Assembly: GCA_039111635.1 (NCBI GenBank)
Contig: JBCAQO010000006.1
Span: forward strand, 1,054,001 to 1,118,000
Direction: 5' to 3'
Length of the DNA: 64,000 nt
Source: Heterobasidion occidentale
Taxonomy: Eukaryota > Basidiomycota > Agaricomycetes > Russulales > Bondarzewiaceae
Each line of letters opens with the position of its first letter. The stretch's first letter is position 1. The notes under the pieces were generated by a model. That model had not been told where the DNA came from, made no database searches, and saw only the letters and a list, made by a program, of their open reading frames with translations. Positions 1 through 11,830 of this stretch are shown piece by piece. The position numbers and the translations under genes are program-made.

Positions 1-579
1 AGGAGGGGCATCGTCACGGTAAGTGTTGTGAGAAGGGTTGGCGCAGGCGGGGACGCGGGGAGAGCTGTGGGGGGACGAGGAAGATCCGAGCCGAGTGCCA
101 GCTGAGCGCCTCGGAGGGTCTCAGTTATAGCTCACCGCGCCCACGCGTGACGCCCCCGACGCGGCCCCGCACCACACTGGCAGCAGCGGGTGCACCGCGT
201 GCACGCGTCCCCACTCTGAGCGCGGCGCCGGTCCAGGCGAGTGCGCACGCCGCACAGGCACCGCCGTCGCGACGGGCTTGGCGCATGCTCAGACGCGGAC
301 GCGGATAGGCACAGCACAAAGAGGGAATGGGCTTCGACGCTATCGTGCACGGCGTCGAGGCAGCACGGACGTCGGGGAGGACGATAAGGACCGCAGCTGG
401 GACTCGGTCAGACTCGGTGTCCAGATGTCGGAATCGGGCGTGCCGCAGTGCCGAGCATATTGCGTCACTCGATCCTCCGTCAGCTTCACCTCCACCACCT
501 CCGTCGACGATGGCCAGTCCGCTCCCTCTCACTTAGACGGCCACGCTGCCTTCCACACTGGCACGCAACCCTCGTATCT
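1..579. other. No gene assigned; upstream region of the ABC1-type gene
   Basis: GC-rich sequence with many CpG-rich open frames on both strands, none with a recognisable domain or a convincing chain of exons. It should contain the promoter of the kinase-like gene that starts at 580. A divergent gene could begin off the left edge, but nothing in the sequence proves it. Confidence 0.4.
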
Positions 580-2750
580 ATGCTCCTCCGCCCGCTCTCG
601 CCGCGCTGCCTCTCTCATTTGCCCGCGTTCACCCACCGCACCCTCTCCACCCCCGCTCACTCCCTCGCCCGTCCCTCTCGCATCCAAACATACGCCCGCG
701 GGTCCGCATACGCACTCGCCGCTCTCGCGCAGCCTACCTCGCAGACCGCGAGCTCTATGCGTCCACCGTCGCACGCAACCTCCGCACCTTTTGGACAGTA
801 CGTCGCCGTTCTCTCTACCCAACCAACTCGGATGCTCATATTTCGGCGCCCAGTGTGCGGTGATTGCGGCTGACTACAAATTCAACTTCAAACCAGACGC
901 AGCGGACGGGATCACCGCCCTCCACGAGCGTGTCGGTGAGCGCGTCTTCAACCTCCTCACCTCCAACGGCGGCCTCTACATCAAATTCGGTCCGCTCCTC
1001 TCTCCTTTTCGTTCCTCTTTTTCGTCTAACCGCTCGCACTCAAAGGCCAAGCAATCGGCGCCAACGCCGCCCTCCTCCCGCGTCCCATCCAGCGCAAATT
1101 CGCCCGCCTCTTCGACGACGCGCCCCAGATCCCCTACGCCGACGTCGAGCGTGTCTTCCGCGCAGAGTTCGGCCGCCCCCCGAGCGGCCCTGACGGCGTC
1201 TTTGCCGAGTTTGAGGAGCAAGCTGTCGCTAGCGCGAGCGTCGCCCAGGTGCACCGTGCACGGCTCAAGCCCACCGACGGGGGTGGGGCAGGTGAGTGGG
1301 TCGCCGTCAAGGTGCAAAAGCCGGCGGTCGGGAAGCAGATGGAGCCCGACCTCGCTGCGTTCCGTGCCGTCATGTGGATGTACGAGCACTGGTTTTTCGA
1401 CCTCCCCGTCTACTTCATGGTCGGTACGTGCCCCCGCCCCACCTCGTCCGCACACCTCAACAGCCAAACTAACCACGCACCACAGACTTCATCAGCCAAC
1501 ACCTCCGCCAGGAGCTCGACTTCGAGAACGAGGCCCGCAACGCGGACCGCACCGCCGCCTTCGTCGCCGCCGACCCGGCGCTCCGCGAGCGCGTGCACAT
1601 CCCCAAGGTGCACCACGCGTACACGACGAAGCGCGTCATGACCGCCGAATGGATCGACGGCGTGCGCATGAGCGACCGCGAGGGCATCCTGCGGCTCATG
1701 GGCGAGGGCGCGCGCGGGCTCCCCCCGAGCGCGATCGCGCTCCCTTCGCTCGCCCCGGATGCGAGCTTGACGGCGGCCGCGCGCGCGCGCGACGCGCCCC
1801 CGCTCAAGGGCGGCGTCCGCGCGCTAATGCACACCATGGTCGACCTCTTCAGCGCGCAGATCTTCCGCTGGGGCTGGGTCCACTGCGACCCGCACCCGGG
1901 CAACGTCCTCGTGCGCGCGCACCCGTCACCCGCGCACGCGCACGCGCCGCAGCTCGTCCTGCTCGACCACGGGCTGTACGTGCGCCTGCCGGACGCGTTC
2001 CGCGCGGAGTACGCGCGCCTGTGGAAGGGCCTGCTGGCGATGGACGTGCGCGCGGTCGAGGAGGTCACGCGCGGGTGGGGCATCGGCGCGCCAGACCTGT
2101 TCGCGAGCGCGACGCTGCTGAAGCCGGTGAGCTTCGGGAGGGAGGACGGGCCGAGGAGGAGCCGAGCCAGTACGAGGCGGGCGTGCGCATGAAGGAGAAG
2201 CTGAAGGGCTTCCTCCTCGACACGGACAAGATGCCGAAGGAGCTCATGTTCATCGGCCGCAACATGCGGTGAGCCGCTCCCCGCTTCGCTTCTGACCACC
2301 GCCCGCTCACTCTGCTCTCTATTCCTACCCAGCATCGTACAGGGCAACAACCAGATGCTCGGCTCCCCCGTCAACCGCATCAAACTCACCGGCCTCGCCG
2401 CCTCCCGCGCCCTCGCAGACGCACCCCTCCTCGCCCGGGCCCACCTCCCCTTCCCCTCCTCGCCCCCCTCGTCCACATCCCTCGCGTCCGCGCTCCTCCG
2501 CTCCCCCGCACACGCGCTCTCCGCCCTCGCCGCCCGCGCGCGCGCATACTGGCACCACGCGCTCTTCCTCGCGGCGGTGTACGCGCTCGACGCGGCGTTC
2601 TACGCGGCGCGCGCGCGCCAGTGGCTGCGTGCGCGCGCGACGGGCGCCGGGGAGGGCGCCGGGTTTGAGGACGCGCTCGAGCGCTCGATGCGCGCGCTCG
2701 CGCGGCGGCGGTTCGGCATCGAGATGGACGCCGCGGCGTTCGAGGGGTAG
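580..2750 (+). CDS. ABC1/UbiB-family atypical kinase, ADCK1/Mcp2-like, mitochondrial
   Basis: Spliced gene encoding a UbiB-type protein kinase-like protein. The N-terminus (MLLRPLSPRC..., rich in Arg and Ser, no acid residues) looks like a mitochondrial presequence. Family landmarks follow in order: ADYKFNFKPD, the NGGLYIKFGQ segment (KxGQ motif), ASASVAQVHRA (Ala-rich loop), VAVKVQKP (Lys of the nucleotide pocket), DFENEARNADR, TKRVMTAEWIDG, HCDPHPGNVLV (catalytic-loop equivalent) and LLDHGLYV (metal-binding Asp). The DYKxNFKP region and overall order resemble yeast Mcp2 and human ADCK1 more than Coq8. Mcp2 is tied to mitochondrial lipid homeostasis, and that role is inferred here. Introns are visible near 798-853, 991-1050, 1421-1485, 2129-2172 and 2270-2331. 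Near 725-732 the frame changes by one base inside a hydrophobic stretch with no fitting intron, which suggests a one-base loss or sequencing error. Confidence 0.85.
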
Positions 2751-3255
2751 ATGTCTGCTGCGTGTCGTACGTGCTGGTGTAATAATCGATGCTGAGATTG
2801 CCCGCTCGAGCGCCTCCGTGCTGACCGCGTCGGGCTCGGCGCGGGGCGCAGCCGTCGCTTTTGATCCCCAGGGTCTGACGTGAGCACGATCCGTTTGGGT
2901 TCGTCGGGAATGGAGACGCGTATCGCCAACAACCTCGTCACTGTTTCGAGGCCGATCGGGCTTTTTCAAGGGACCAGGTATGCGATCGGCCCCGTGTTCG
3001 CCATGATTGAGGAGGGGATGCGAGTCGAGGAGCTGTCATGGTTGTCTTTCCGGGCGCCTGATTGGATCCCTGTGGGTCTGAACGCATTGATGATCCTGTG
3101 GGCTTACGGGCGCTCGTCAAACACAGGATGGCTATCTTCTGCGGTAGGTCATGTGGGTCCTTGCGGGACACTCTTTCCTTCTTTTGGTTCTCGTGTGGCG
3201 ACGCACTTTCACTCCATCCACGACCAAGGTCAGACCATCCTGAGGTTATTCACTG
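2751..3255. other. Intergenic, no feature recognised
   Basis: Separates the ABC1-type gene from the F-box array. Open frames are short and lack domains. It should hold the terminator of the first gene and the promoter of the first F-box gene, but no clear signal was seen. Confidence 0.4.
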
Positions 3256-4531
3256 ATGGATTCCTTGCCCTACGAACTTCTCAAGATGATCGTAGATGAG
3301 GTGCCCGATCACAAGGATCTGCGCCGGATTCGAACGGTGAACAAGACATTCTGTGCACTCGTCACACCACGTGTATTTCAAGGGTACAGTGTCGATGGCA
3401 CCGCCGAGAACGCTACGGCGATCAATGAGATTGCACGTCGCGAAACGTTGGCAAAGTGCGTCAAGCATATCAATTTCTCGCCGCATTCATTCTATAGCCC
3501 AGGGAGTGAGTTCTGTTACACTGTTCTTGCGAGCAGAGGGAGACTCGATGTTTTTTTAAGCGCATAGCGACGAAGGGCCGTTGGCCGGGCTGGAGCATGT
3601 CACCGCCACTTTTTCGTGTCTCCACAAGCTTGCGGCACTCAAGACTTTGAATCTGTCGTTCTCCCCGCCATTTGTTACTCTGGACCATTTATCTCATGAG
3701 ATGTCACGTTTGCAACGGACCATTCTCTCGACAATCCTCGAGCAACCATCCGTACCTCCTCTCACCGCCCTCTCCCTCTCCGGTTTGACGCCGTTCCACG
3801 ACCCGATGTTTGACCTCCCTTTTTTCCAGAATCTTTTTATTTCGCTGGTCCGGTTCGAAATCATAGTTCGTCATGGAGTCCGGCGGCAGCTTTCTTTACG
3901 GGACTCTTTCGTCGAGTTTTGGCAGAACGTGGTGCAGCGTCGTATCTTCGGCACCCTCGCATCTCACCCCCAATCCCTCACCAGGTTCTCTCTGCATAGC
4001 AACATAGATGTCGGCGTCGTCGCCAAGATCGATTTTTCGGGGCTGCACTTCCCCGCGCTCAGATTCGTCTCTTTGGGCTGCATCCTGTTCAACGAGGAGA
4101 CGCACGTCGAGGACTTCATCGTGCGCCACAGGCGCACGCTCCGGAGTCTGTGGCTCCCTTCCTGCAGGATCGCGATCCACGGCCCGGGCCAGGGGCCACC
4201 CCGCTTTTGGTCGGAGGTCTTCACTCGGTTTGCGGATGTCCTAGAGGAGTTGACGGGAGTTTTTGTAGGTGATGGTCGTCATCGCCAGCTCAACAGGTAC
4301 ACGAGGCTGTACGAGCGAACGGGGCACACGTATCTTCTCGATAGCCTTGTGAGGATCGAGGACGAGGAGGCTTTGAGGAGGTTTGAGTACGTGGTTTTCT
4401 TGAGGGATGCCCGCAGAGGAAAACATGGGACATCACAACTCGGTTTGGCCCTCGTCACACGCAGTGTGCGCCGATACGCAATGATGGAGGATTCCTTGTC
4501 TCTGCGTTGGGCGTTGGGCCGTACAATCTAG
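3256..4531 (+). CDS. F-box protein, tandem paralogue 1
   Basis: Begins MDSLPYELLKMIVDEV, an F-box signature (LPxELLxxIxxxV...DLRRIRxVNKTFxxLxxPRVF), which in this family binds Skp1 and brings substrates to an SCF ubiquitin ligase. An intron at about 3506-3560 (GTGAGT donor, AAG acceptor) leads into a long C-terminal region with Leu-rich, LRR-like spacing and conserved blocks LTPFHDPMFDLP, FNEETHVEDFIV and GPPRFWSEVFTRFADVLEEL. Those blocks recur in the two downstream copies and probably form the substrate-recognition part. Some 390 residues in all. The C-terminus is longer than in its neighbours because the stop found in copy 2 is passed. The substrate is unknown. Agaricomycetes have large, fast-evolving F-box families, so this array fits a lineage-specific expansion. 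Confidence 0.75.
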
Positions 4532-5127
4532 GTAGCGCACGAGCGCGATGGGCTCATCATTGGTTGTGGATCGCAAAAACAAACGTCCGGCGCTTCCATT
4601 ACCCATGCGTAGAGCTCGCCTTCGGCACGCGCGGTGCTAGACGAGAAGGATCGTCGGAGACCAACGTACATTTTAGCGGAAAAAGAGAATCCACGCAAGA
4701 TGCCAGAAAAGAAAAGAAGAAAGCTCGCTGTGATTACTCGGCCCGAGCAGTGCTCCTTCGATGCCTGATAAGCGCTTAAGCACTTGTCGAATAAGGAGAC
4801 ATGGGTCAGTTGTGCCGTGCACCCTTTGAGCGTGTATACACTTGTGCTGTGATCGTTGATAGGTATCGAACCTCTTCGGAGTGTGAGTGAGGAACGTTGA
4901 CCGTGGCACTGGCCACTACTGGCCAGCCAGGACCAGCGCTTGAGCCGTGCTGTTCAGTTTCTCGGTGGCCGCAGCCGCGGCTAGCTGACCTCCTTCAGTC
5001 TCCTTCCTCCAGTCACTGTGTGAATCTTCCACTCAACCTACGATCAAGACCCTGCTGTACTAGAAGGTCATCCGCCATCCCACATAAGGACCGCTTTTCA
5101 TGCTTGATTTGTCTCAAAGCTGAATCC
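4532..5127. other. Spacer between F-box copies 1 and 2
   Basis: No domain-bearing frame. This AT-richer spacer ends just before the second ATGAATTCCTTGCCTTATGA start, so it presumably contains that gene's promoter. Confidence 0.4.
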
Positions 5128-6235
5128 ATGAATTCCTTGCCTTATGAACTTCTGAAGACCGTTGTGGACGAGGTGCCTAGTCACCAGGATCTGCTTCGGA
5201 TTCGACTGGTGAACACAACATTCTGCGCACTAGCCACACCGCGCGTATTCCGTTGGTTTCGCATCTGCGGCACCGCACAGAATGCCTTCGCAATCACTGA
5301 AATTGCACGACGTCAAAGGCTGGCAGGATGTATAAAGGGGATCGCGTTTCCGCTAGATCATTTAAAGAGTGAGTTTTATTTGACCCTGCTGCGATTGGAA
5401 GGAGACTTGATGGATTCTGCAAGTGAGTCAGGAATGGCAGTGCGAAGTAGAGCACGTCATTACAGCCTTTACCTGCCTCCACAGTCTCACGGCACTCAAG
5501 ATGTTGTCGTTGTCATTTACCCCATGCAACGCGCACAGTCCCTCAACTGATCAATGGGCAATCCTCTCTACGATCCTAGGCCAACATCCCTTACCTCGTC
5601 TCACTTTCCTCTCGATCCGCCACCTGACTCCGTTCCATGACCCGATAATTGACCTCCCTGCCTTCCGGGATCTCTTTGTTTCGCTGGCCTATCTGTCTAT
5701 ATCACTTCATCATGGACGCTCGCCGCAACGTCGTTTTCGAGACTCTTTTGTCGATTTCTGGCAGCATGCGATGCAGCATCAAGTTTTGAACACCCTTACA
5801 TCTCACCCCCGATCCCTTACGGAGTTCTCACTGCACAGTGACATAGATGTTGGCATCGTCGCCAAAGTCGATTTTTCAGAACTATATCTCCCCGCACTCA
5901 CATTTATTTCGTTGACTGGGATCTTGTTCAACGAGGAAACCCACGTCGATGACTTCATCGTGCGACACAAGCTCACCCTCCAAACACTGTCTCTCCAATC
6001 TTGCAACATCGCGATCCACGATCCCATCCAAGGACCACCTCGCTTTTGGTCGCAAATATATACTCGGTTTGCGGATGCCTTGGAGGAACTGATGTGGCGT
6101 GCCATTTCCATCGGCCGATATGCGCAGCTGGACTTAGAGACCGGATATTCGTATCTCGTCCAAGGTCGTGTGAGGGAAGAAGACGCAGAGGCTTTGAGGT
6201 TGTTAGGTGCCCGAGTTACATCAAGGTGCAAATAG
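5128..6235 (+). CDS. F-box protein, tandem paralogue 2
   Basis: Second direct repeat of the F-box gene. It starts MNSLPYELLKTVVDEV and keeps the F-box pattern through TTFCALATPRVF. A 55-nt intron sits at 5369-5423 in the same position and phase as in copy 1 (GTGAGT donor, CAAG acceptor), which supports common descent. Exon 2 opens MSQEWQCEVEHV and carries the shared blocks LTPFHDPIIDLP, LFNEETHVDDFIV and GPPRFWSQIYTRFADALEEL. It ends shortly after the ARVTSRCK tail. Both exons are open, and this is the most intact-looking of the three copies. As with copy 1, a role as SCF adaptor is known for the family, while its target cannot be read from sequence. Confidence 0.75.
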
Positions 6236-6621
6236 TACATTGGCGCTGTTCCCCATGTTCAGTGCACCTTGTCCAGAGGAACTGTATCATGCGTAACGGG
6301 TAACTGCACCTACGTGTTCTTCATGTCCTCGAAAATAAATGCATTTACTTCTCTAGAGAACAATCTTGTGGCTCACGACGATTGCAGCGGCTGAAGTACT
6401 TTTCAAATTGTAGAGATGTCTCCTCGTCGTATGGGATGATGTGGTCCACTAATATCTTCTGTGTGAGGTCATATGGGAGCATATGGGGCCGGGGTTGTGG
6501 GCTGTTGTGGGAGCCTTCTCCTTCGGTCACTGTGTGACGCACTTGCACACTACTTGCACTTCATCGATTCATCTACGACCCAGGCCATCCATTTACAAGA
6601 CAACTATCGTCAGACAAATTT
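6236..6621. other. Spacer between F-box copies 2 and 3
   Basis: AT-rich spacer with no recognised gene. It ends at the start codon of the third F-box copy. Confidence 0.4.
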
Positions 6622-7798
6622 ATGAATTCCTTGCCTTATAACTTCTCAAAACCATTGTCGACGGGCTATCTGATCGCAAGGACCTGCTTCATATCCGAGC
6701 GGTGAACAAGACATTCTGTGCACTGGTCACACCGCGCGTATTTGCACGTCTCTCTACCACTGGTTCCGCCAAGGATGCTATCAAGATCAGGGAAGTAGTG
6801 CGACGCAAACCGTTAGCAGAATGCGTCAAGTATTATGCTTCTTGGCCACGGGACATGAATAGTCAGCTATACCTTACACTCTTGCTAGCAGAATGGGGTT
6901 TGATGCCGGTTTGATGCGATTTTTGCAAGGTTGGAGCCCGGAAGAGAATTTTGACAGACTCAAGCATTTCGCGGCAGCGTTTTCATGTCTTCACGGTCTC
7001 ACGGCCCTGGAGACCTTGATGTTGGTATTCTACGGGTGCAATGCGGACAGTGCTCTCGATCCGCGATCACACATACAACCGACCATTCTTTCCACAATAT
7101 TAAGACAACCATCCTTGCCTCGTCTCAAAAAGCTCTACATTGCGAATATGGCTCCGTTCCATGACCCGATGTTTGACCTCCCTTCCTTCCGCAATCTCTT
7201 TGTTTCGCTGGAGTATCTGTGTATCATGTTCCGTCATGGACCCTCGCCGCAGCGTCGTTTTCGAAACTCTTTTGTCAAGTTCTGGCGGCACGCGGTGCAG
7301 CGTCAAGTCTTCAGCGCCTTCGCATCTCACCCGCAATCCCTCACGGAGCTCATACTTCACAGTGACATAAATGTTGGCATTGTCGCCACGATCGATTTTT
7401 CGCAGTTGTACTTCCCGGCGCTTACGCATCTAGTGCTGAATGGTTTCTTGTTCAATGAGGAGACCCACGTCGAGGAATTCATCGTGCGCCAAAGGCACAC
7501 GCTCTGGAAGCTAGGTGTCCAATTTTGCAACATCGCGATTCACGATCCAATCCATGGACCGCCTCGCTTCTGGTCACAGACATACACCCGATTTGCGGAT
7601 GTGCTGGAGGGATTGACGGAAAAAGTTCAGGATACTATATTCTGCAACGGATACGCGGTGCCAAACCTCCAGAGTGGATATTCCTATGACGTCCATGCGC
7701 GCGCGAGAGACGAAGATAAAGAGGCTCTGAGGATGTTCACACCCGGGTTGCATCGAGGTCCAAACATGTTTCCCTCCATACTCATCGTACGTAAATAA
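6622..7798 (+). pseudogene. F-box paralogue 3, frame-shifted at the start
   Basis: Third direct copy. The first six codons (MNSLPY) match copy 2, but one base is missing at about 6640 (TATAAC where copies 1 and 2 have TA(C/T)GAAC), so the ATG frame runs out of the F-box. The F-box itself then continues one frame over: LLKTIVDGLSDRKDLLHIR and NKTFCALVTPRVF. The shared intron remains at about 6862-6929 with the CAAG acceptor, but its donor has decayed from GTGAGT to GTCAGC. Exon 2 is open to the end and keeps MAPFHDPMFDLPSF, FLFNEETHVEEFIV and GPPRFWSQTYTRFADVLEGL. Two separate lesions at expression-critical places suggest a decaying copy. A single sequencing error plus a weak donor is the alternative. 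Confidence 0.6.
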
Positions 7799-7912
7799 TC
7801 CTCTGATGCACAATAAACGCTTGGCCTCGCATCCGGCTCGACATTGTCGAAGCGCGCCAGTGAGCACAATCCATCGACCACAAGCGAACCAAAAAAAACT
7901 CGAAAAACACAC

Positions 7913-10900
7913 TCATCGCCTCCCCCCCGCCTCATCCAGCACGCGCCTCGCCAGCAGCACGTACTCCGCGCCCGCCTCCGCCTCCGCGGCCTCCGCGGCA
8001 CCCTCGCTCTCCGCCATGCGCTCCCAGTGCGCGAGCCCACCATCGACGAGCGTGAGTGCCTCCTCCGCGCTGTGCTCCTCGACCCAGCGCACGTACTCCG
8101 CCTCCTGCCACCCGTGCAGCCGGTGCGGGAGCGCGATCGGCGAGCGCACGAGGATGTGGTGCAGCACGACGAGCGGAGGGAGACCCGCCGTGTGCGCGCG
8201 CGAGGCGAGCGACGCATTGTCGAGGAACAGGAGCGGCCTGGCGAGGATCCCGAAGCGGTGAGCGTTCGCGCGCGGCGACGAGAAGGAGCAGGAGGGGGGG
8301 AAGGAGGAGCAAGGGAAGAGACAACCGCATGGCGCGCAGCGCGCGGTAGTCCTCGCCGATGACGTCGAGGCTGCCGCCGCGCTTGCTCTGCGGGCTCTCG
8401 AGCATGAACGCGCTCAGCGCGAACTCTAGCTCCGTCATGTCGCTCGTGAGCTGCAGCTTCCCGCTCTCGTTGAGCGGCTTCGCAATGGAGACGTGCAGCA
8501 CGAACGTCTTGATCACGTGCGTCACTATCCCGATCACCCTAACACACAGATATACAGGCAGAGTCGCCGGTTGAGACTCTCGTGCGGATCGCGAGCAGGC
8601 GGGGCGGGGCTCACCAGTCGCGGCCGGCGGCGCCGACGTTGAAGCGGGCGAGGATCTCGGCCTTGACGAACGTCAGCTTCTCCGCGAGCTCCTTCACGTA
8701 CGCGCTCGCGCCGCCCATCCCGCCCGACATCGGGTCCGCGTCCGCCGCAAAGTCGATCTTGTGCAGCTTCGCGATGATCGCACTCAGCTCGCGCCGCACC
8801 ACGCCCAGCAGCGGCTCCACGATCCGCCCAAACGCGTCGTCCAAGTCCTGACCCACGCCCACCTCCGTCAGCGCCCGCGCGCACACACAGAACAATGGGG
8901 CGAAGGGAGACGCACCTTGACCGCCGGCCGCAGGACCTCGTACACCGCCTCCGGGTACTCCTCCTCCAGCTTCTGCACGCGCACCCAGACGTGGAACAGG
9001 AACGTCGCCGCCGCGCGTTCCCGATCTGCGCCGCCGTCGCCGCCGGGCCCGCGAGCGCGGTCGCCGAGCGGTCGCGCACGACCAGCGCGTCCGCGCGCGC
9101 GAGCGCCATCTCGAGCGCGCCGCGCACGTGCTGCTGCGCGAGCGCGCGCACGAGCAGCGGGTCGAACTTGGCCGCGTCGAGCTCGTTCGCGAGCGCGCGC
9201 GCGAGGGCGACGCCGTCGGCGGCGGTTGGGGGTGCGCGTGCGCCGCCGTGGAAGGCGTGCCCGACGGACTCGGTGAGGCGCGCGGAGGCGCGGGAGAGGT
9301 AGAGGGATTCGAAGGTGGCGAGGGCGTGGAGGACGAGGATGGTTTCGGGGCTGTTGAGGTCGGGATAGATTAGGTGATGTGCGGGTAGTCGGTGGAGCGG
9401 TGATGTGGGATTTACCTCTGATAGGTCGAGGTGTAGACCGTGTCGGTGTGCACTGCAATGCTGGAGAAAAAATCGTGGAAGAGGCGCAGGAGGCGGGGAT
9501 ACCCCGTGCTGAGCGTCTGCTGCAAAAACGTCGATGCTGCCACGCCCAGATCAGCCTCTTCATCTCCTCCTGGTCCCTTCTGTCCGAGACAAGAAGAGAG
9601 ACAAAGATCCATCCAAGAAAAGGACACGCACTTTTTGCGCCGTCGCGGCACTGCTTCTCGAGCGTCTGGCCCAGGGATCCCCAGAACGTCGAGCTAGGCC
9701 TATCTTCGAAGAGCTGTGGGCGGACGCGGACGGGACAAAGCGACGCGCGTATGGGGGAACCGGGATGTAAATCCAAGGGGGATCACGGCGTTAGGATCTA
9801 TGAGTCGTCACCTTCATCGCCTCGTCGAGGAACACGACCTGGGACACAGGGTCCTTTTTGCGCTTCAACACTTTCTCCAGGGTGTAGACCTGATCGTGGA
9901 GCGCCGCGGGAACGGGGGGTTTTATTTTAGAGTGAATGGGAGGGTGGGATGTGGGTTTGATTTGGTTACCTTGATGCAAGCGCTGGTGAGGTCTTCAATC
10001 AGCGAGGTCAGCCGGGCCCATAGTGCGTTGGTCCACTGCGGGGCCGTGAGGTTCGTCGGCTCCATGCGCACGCGCGACTTGTATGCGAGGGAAGACGGTG
10101 CCGATTCTGTACGTGGTCGTCAACTCACGGGCCCCGCACCAAAGTAGAGACAAAAAAAGAAAGATACGGGAATAGAAATGGAAACGGCGACGAGTATAGC
10201 ACGGGGACTAAAGATACCTTTCGATATGAGCTCCTTGGAGATGCGCGACACGTCGAACGCGGACCGATGCGGCTCTCGACGGCGTCTGTCAGATCGGATA
10301 CGAGGTTCTGCACGAGCTGTGGGAGCACGCGGAGGTTGTGTGCGGTCTGGAGGGACGACGCGAGCAGAGACTGGTTCTGCCCGGCCGTCCGGCGAGGCTT
10401 CAGACCTGTGCGTGGAAGGGAGAATTAAGGGGGCGCACGATTTCGGTGAGGCCGGTGAGGACCATGGATTCCATGTCGGCGGTGACCCTGGCGCGCGCGG
10501 AGTCGATGAAGGGGATGTGGGCTGCGACTGGGCGCACCTCGCGCAAGGATATGCGTCTGCTGTGCGGAGGGAGGTCTTGGGCGGGAGGTTCATTCGACGC
10601 GTCTGACGTCGGACCACTCTGCGAGCCCTCTAGGAGATCGGCTGAAAGGAGGAAGGGTCAAGTAAGAGAGGCGTTTTTGGTGAAGTAGAGCTCACAGAGC
10701 TCGGTGACGCTGAGCGCGGCCTGTGCCAGCGTGCGCTCTTTTTCGCCTTCAAGGTCCAGTCCGGGGGTAGCGCTGCGTCGGCCAGCGTCGAGAGAGGGCC
10801 GACCTGTCTTCGTCTCCGAGGTCGTGCCCCGCTCGGGGGCGGTCTCGGGTCCGTCGCCGAGGTCGGCCATCTGGGCCTGCAGCCTCTTCGCGAGCATGAC

Positions 10901-11509
10901 GAAGCGCGAGGTGCGACGGAGGGCGTCGGACACCTGCTGGAGGCGCTGGAGGCGGGTCACGTTCGCCTGGAGCGCCTGGTACGGGTCGCGTATTTTGGAT
11001 CGGAGCCTGCGCGCGCGCGCGCGAGGGTAAGTAGACTGCGTGCAGAGCAGGGGGGGCTCACTTTGCGAGGGACGTGTCGAGGTCGTCGAGGCCGGATCGG
11101 ACAGAGCCGAGGGAGAGCTCGAGATCGCCGACGCCGGCAGCCTGGACGAGCAGGCCCTCATGGTGGGTGGTGACCTAGCGCGCTATGGATCTGAGCGGGG
11201 ACGCGACGGGACGGGGGAGGGCGGGCGGGACGTACATACCACGTTCTTGATCTGCTTGTCGACGTCGTCGATGCCGTAGTTGAGCTTCGCGATGGCGACG
11301 GAGATGTCCTCCCTGGCGGGCTCGAGGGCGGACGGCTTTGCGGATGCGGATGTAGCGGCGGACGCGGACGGGGGCGGGGGATAGGGCTCGCCGGCGAGGA
11401 CGGCGTTTGCGTAGTCGTTCGCGTCGAAGTCGGGGGAGGCGAATACGGAGTAATCTGGGCAAGTTTAGAACGTGCGCGGTCGTCGAGGAGGGGCGGGGAT
11501 ACCAGACAT
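7913..11509 (-). CDS. COG5: Conserved oligomeric Golgi complex subunit 5
   Basis: Large, many-exon gene for COG5, a subunit of lobe B of the COG tether that acts in retrograde intra-Golgi vesicle traffic. The start ATG is at 11509, and a tiny first exon (ATGTCTG) is followed by an intron to about 11460, giving MSDYSVFASPDFDANDY. Conserved landmarks follow: SVAIAKLNYGIDDVDKQIKNVV, a THHEGLL helix, RDPYQALQANVTRLQRLQ, LRRTSRFVMLAKRLQAQM and LAQAALSVTELC. The middle contains AFDVSRISKELISK and VYTLEKVLKRKKDP. The C-terminal part has NESGKLQLTSDMTELEFAL, VLHHILVRSPIALPHRLHGW and EYVRWVEEHSAEEALTLVDG, which fit the COG5 tail. The stop is at 7913-7915. Divergent from the membrane-protein gene starting at 11831, about 320 bp away. 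All exon-to-exon joins used GT-AG introns; I did not verify every one. Confidence 0.85.
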
Positions 11510-11830
11510 GACGTTGAGGCAGGGTTGAGGACGGCGGGCAGCGGTGGTCGGGGGCCGTGCGGGGAGCGGCTGCGGCAAGCGATGCTGCACACCCTGACTC
11601 AGCGAGGGTGCTTGGCTCGCGACCGCAATATTCGGTCCCCGTCCAATCTCTCTCCTTCTCTCGCTCACTCTAACTCGTAATCACTTGGCCCACATTCCCC
11701 TTCGTCCGCCTTGCTTTTCTTTGCCTTCTGCAATGCCAGAAAGACTTTGATTTATTCTCAATAATCGCAGCCCGCACCCTCCAAGCTCTGGTAGTCTCTC
11801 TCCTTCTCTAACAGCTCCCCGGCCGACGCC
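11510..11830. promoter_or_regulatory. Divergent intergenic region between COG5 and a membrane-protein gene
   Basis: A 321-bp spacer between two start codons pointing away from each other, so both promoters must lie here or in the first exons. It is pyrimidine-rich near 11640-11720. No specific factor site is claimed. Confidence 0.4.

Noticed and set aside
278..2272. A 664-codon open frame on the + strand
   Set aside because: It is a GC-rich shadow: the ABC1/UbiB motifs lie in other frames, and only its last part coincides with a true exon.
1469..2476. A 335-codon open frame on the minus strand
   Set aside because: Antisense of the ABC1-type gene, Ser/Arg-rich, no domain; explained by high GC content.
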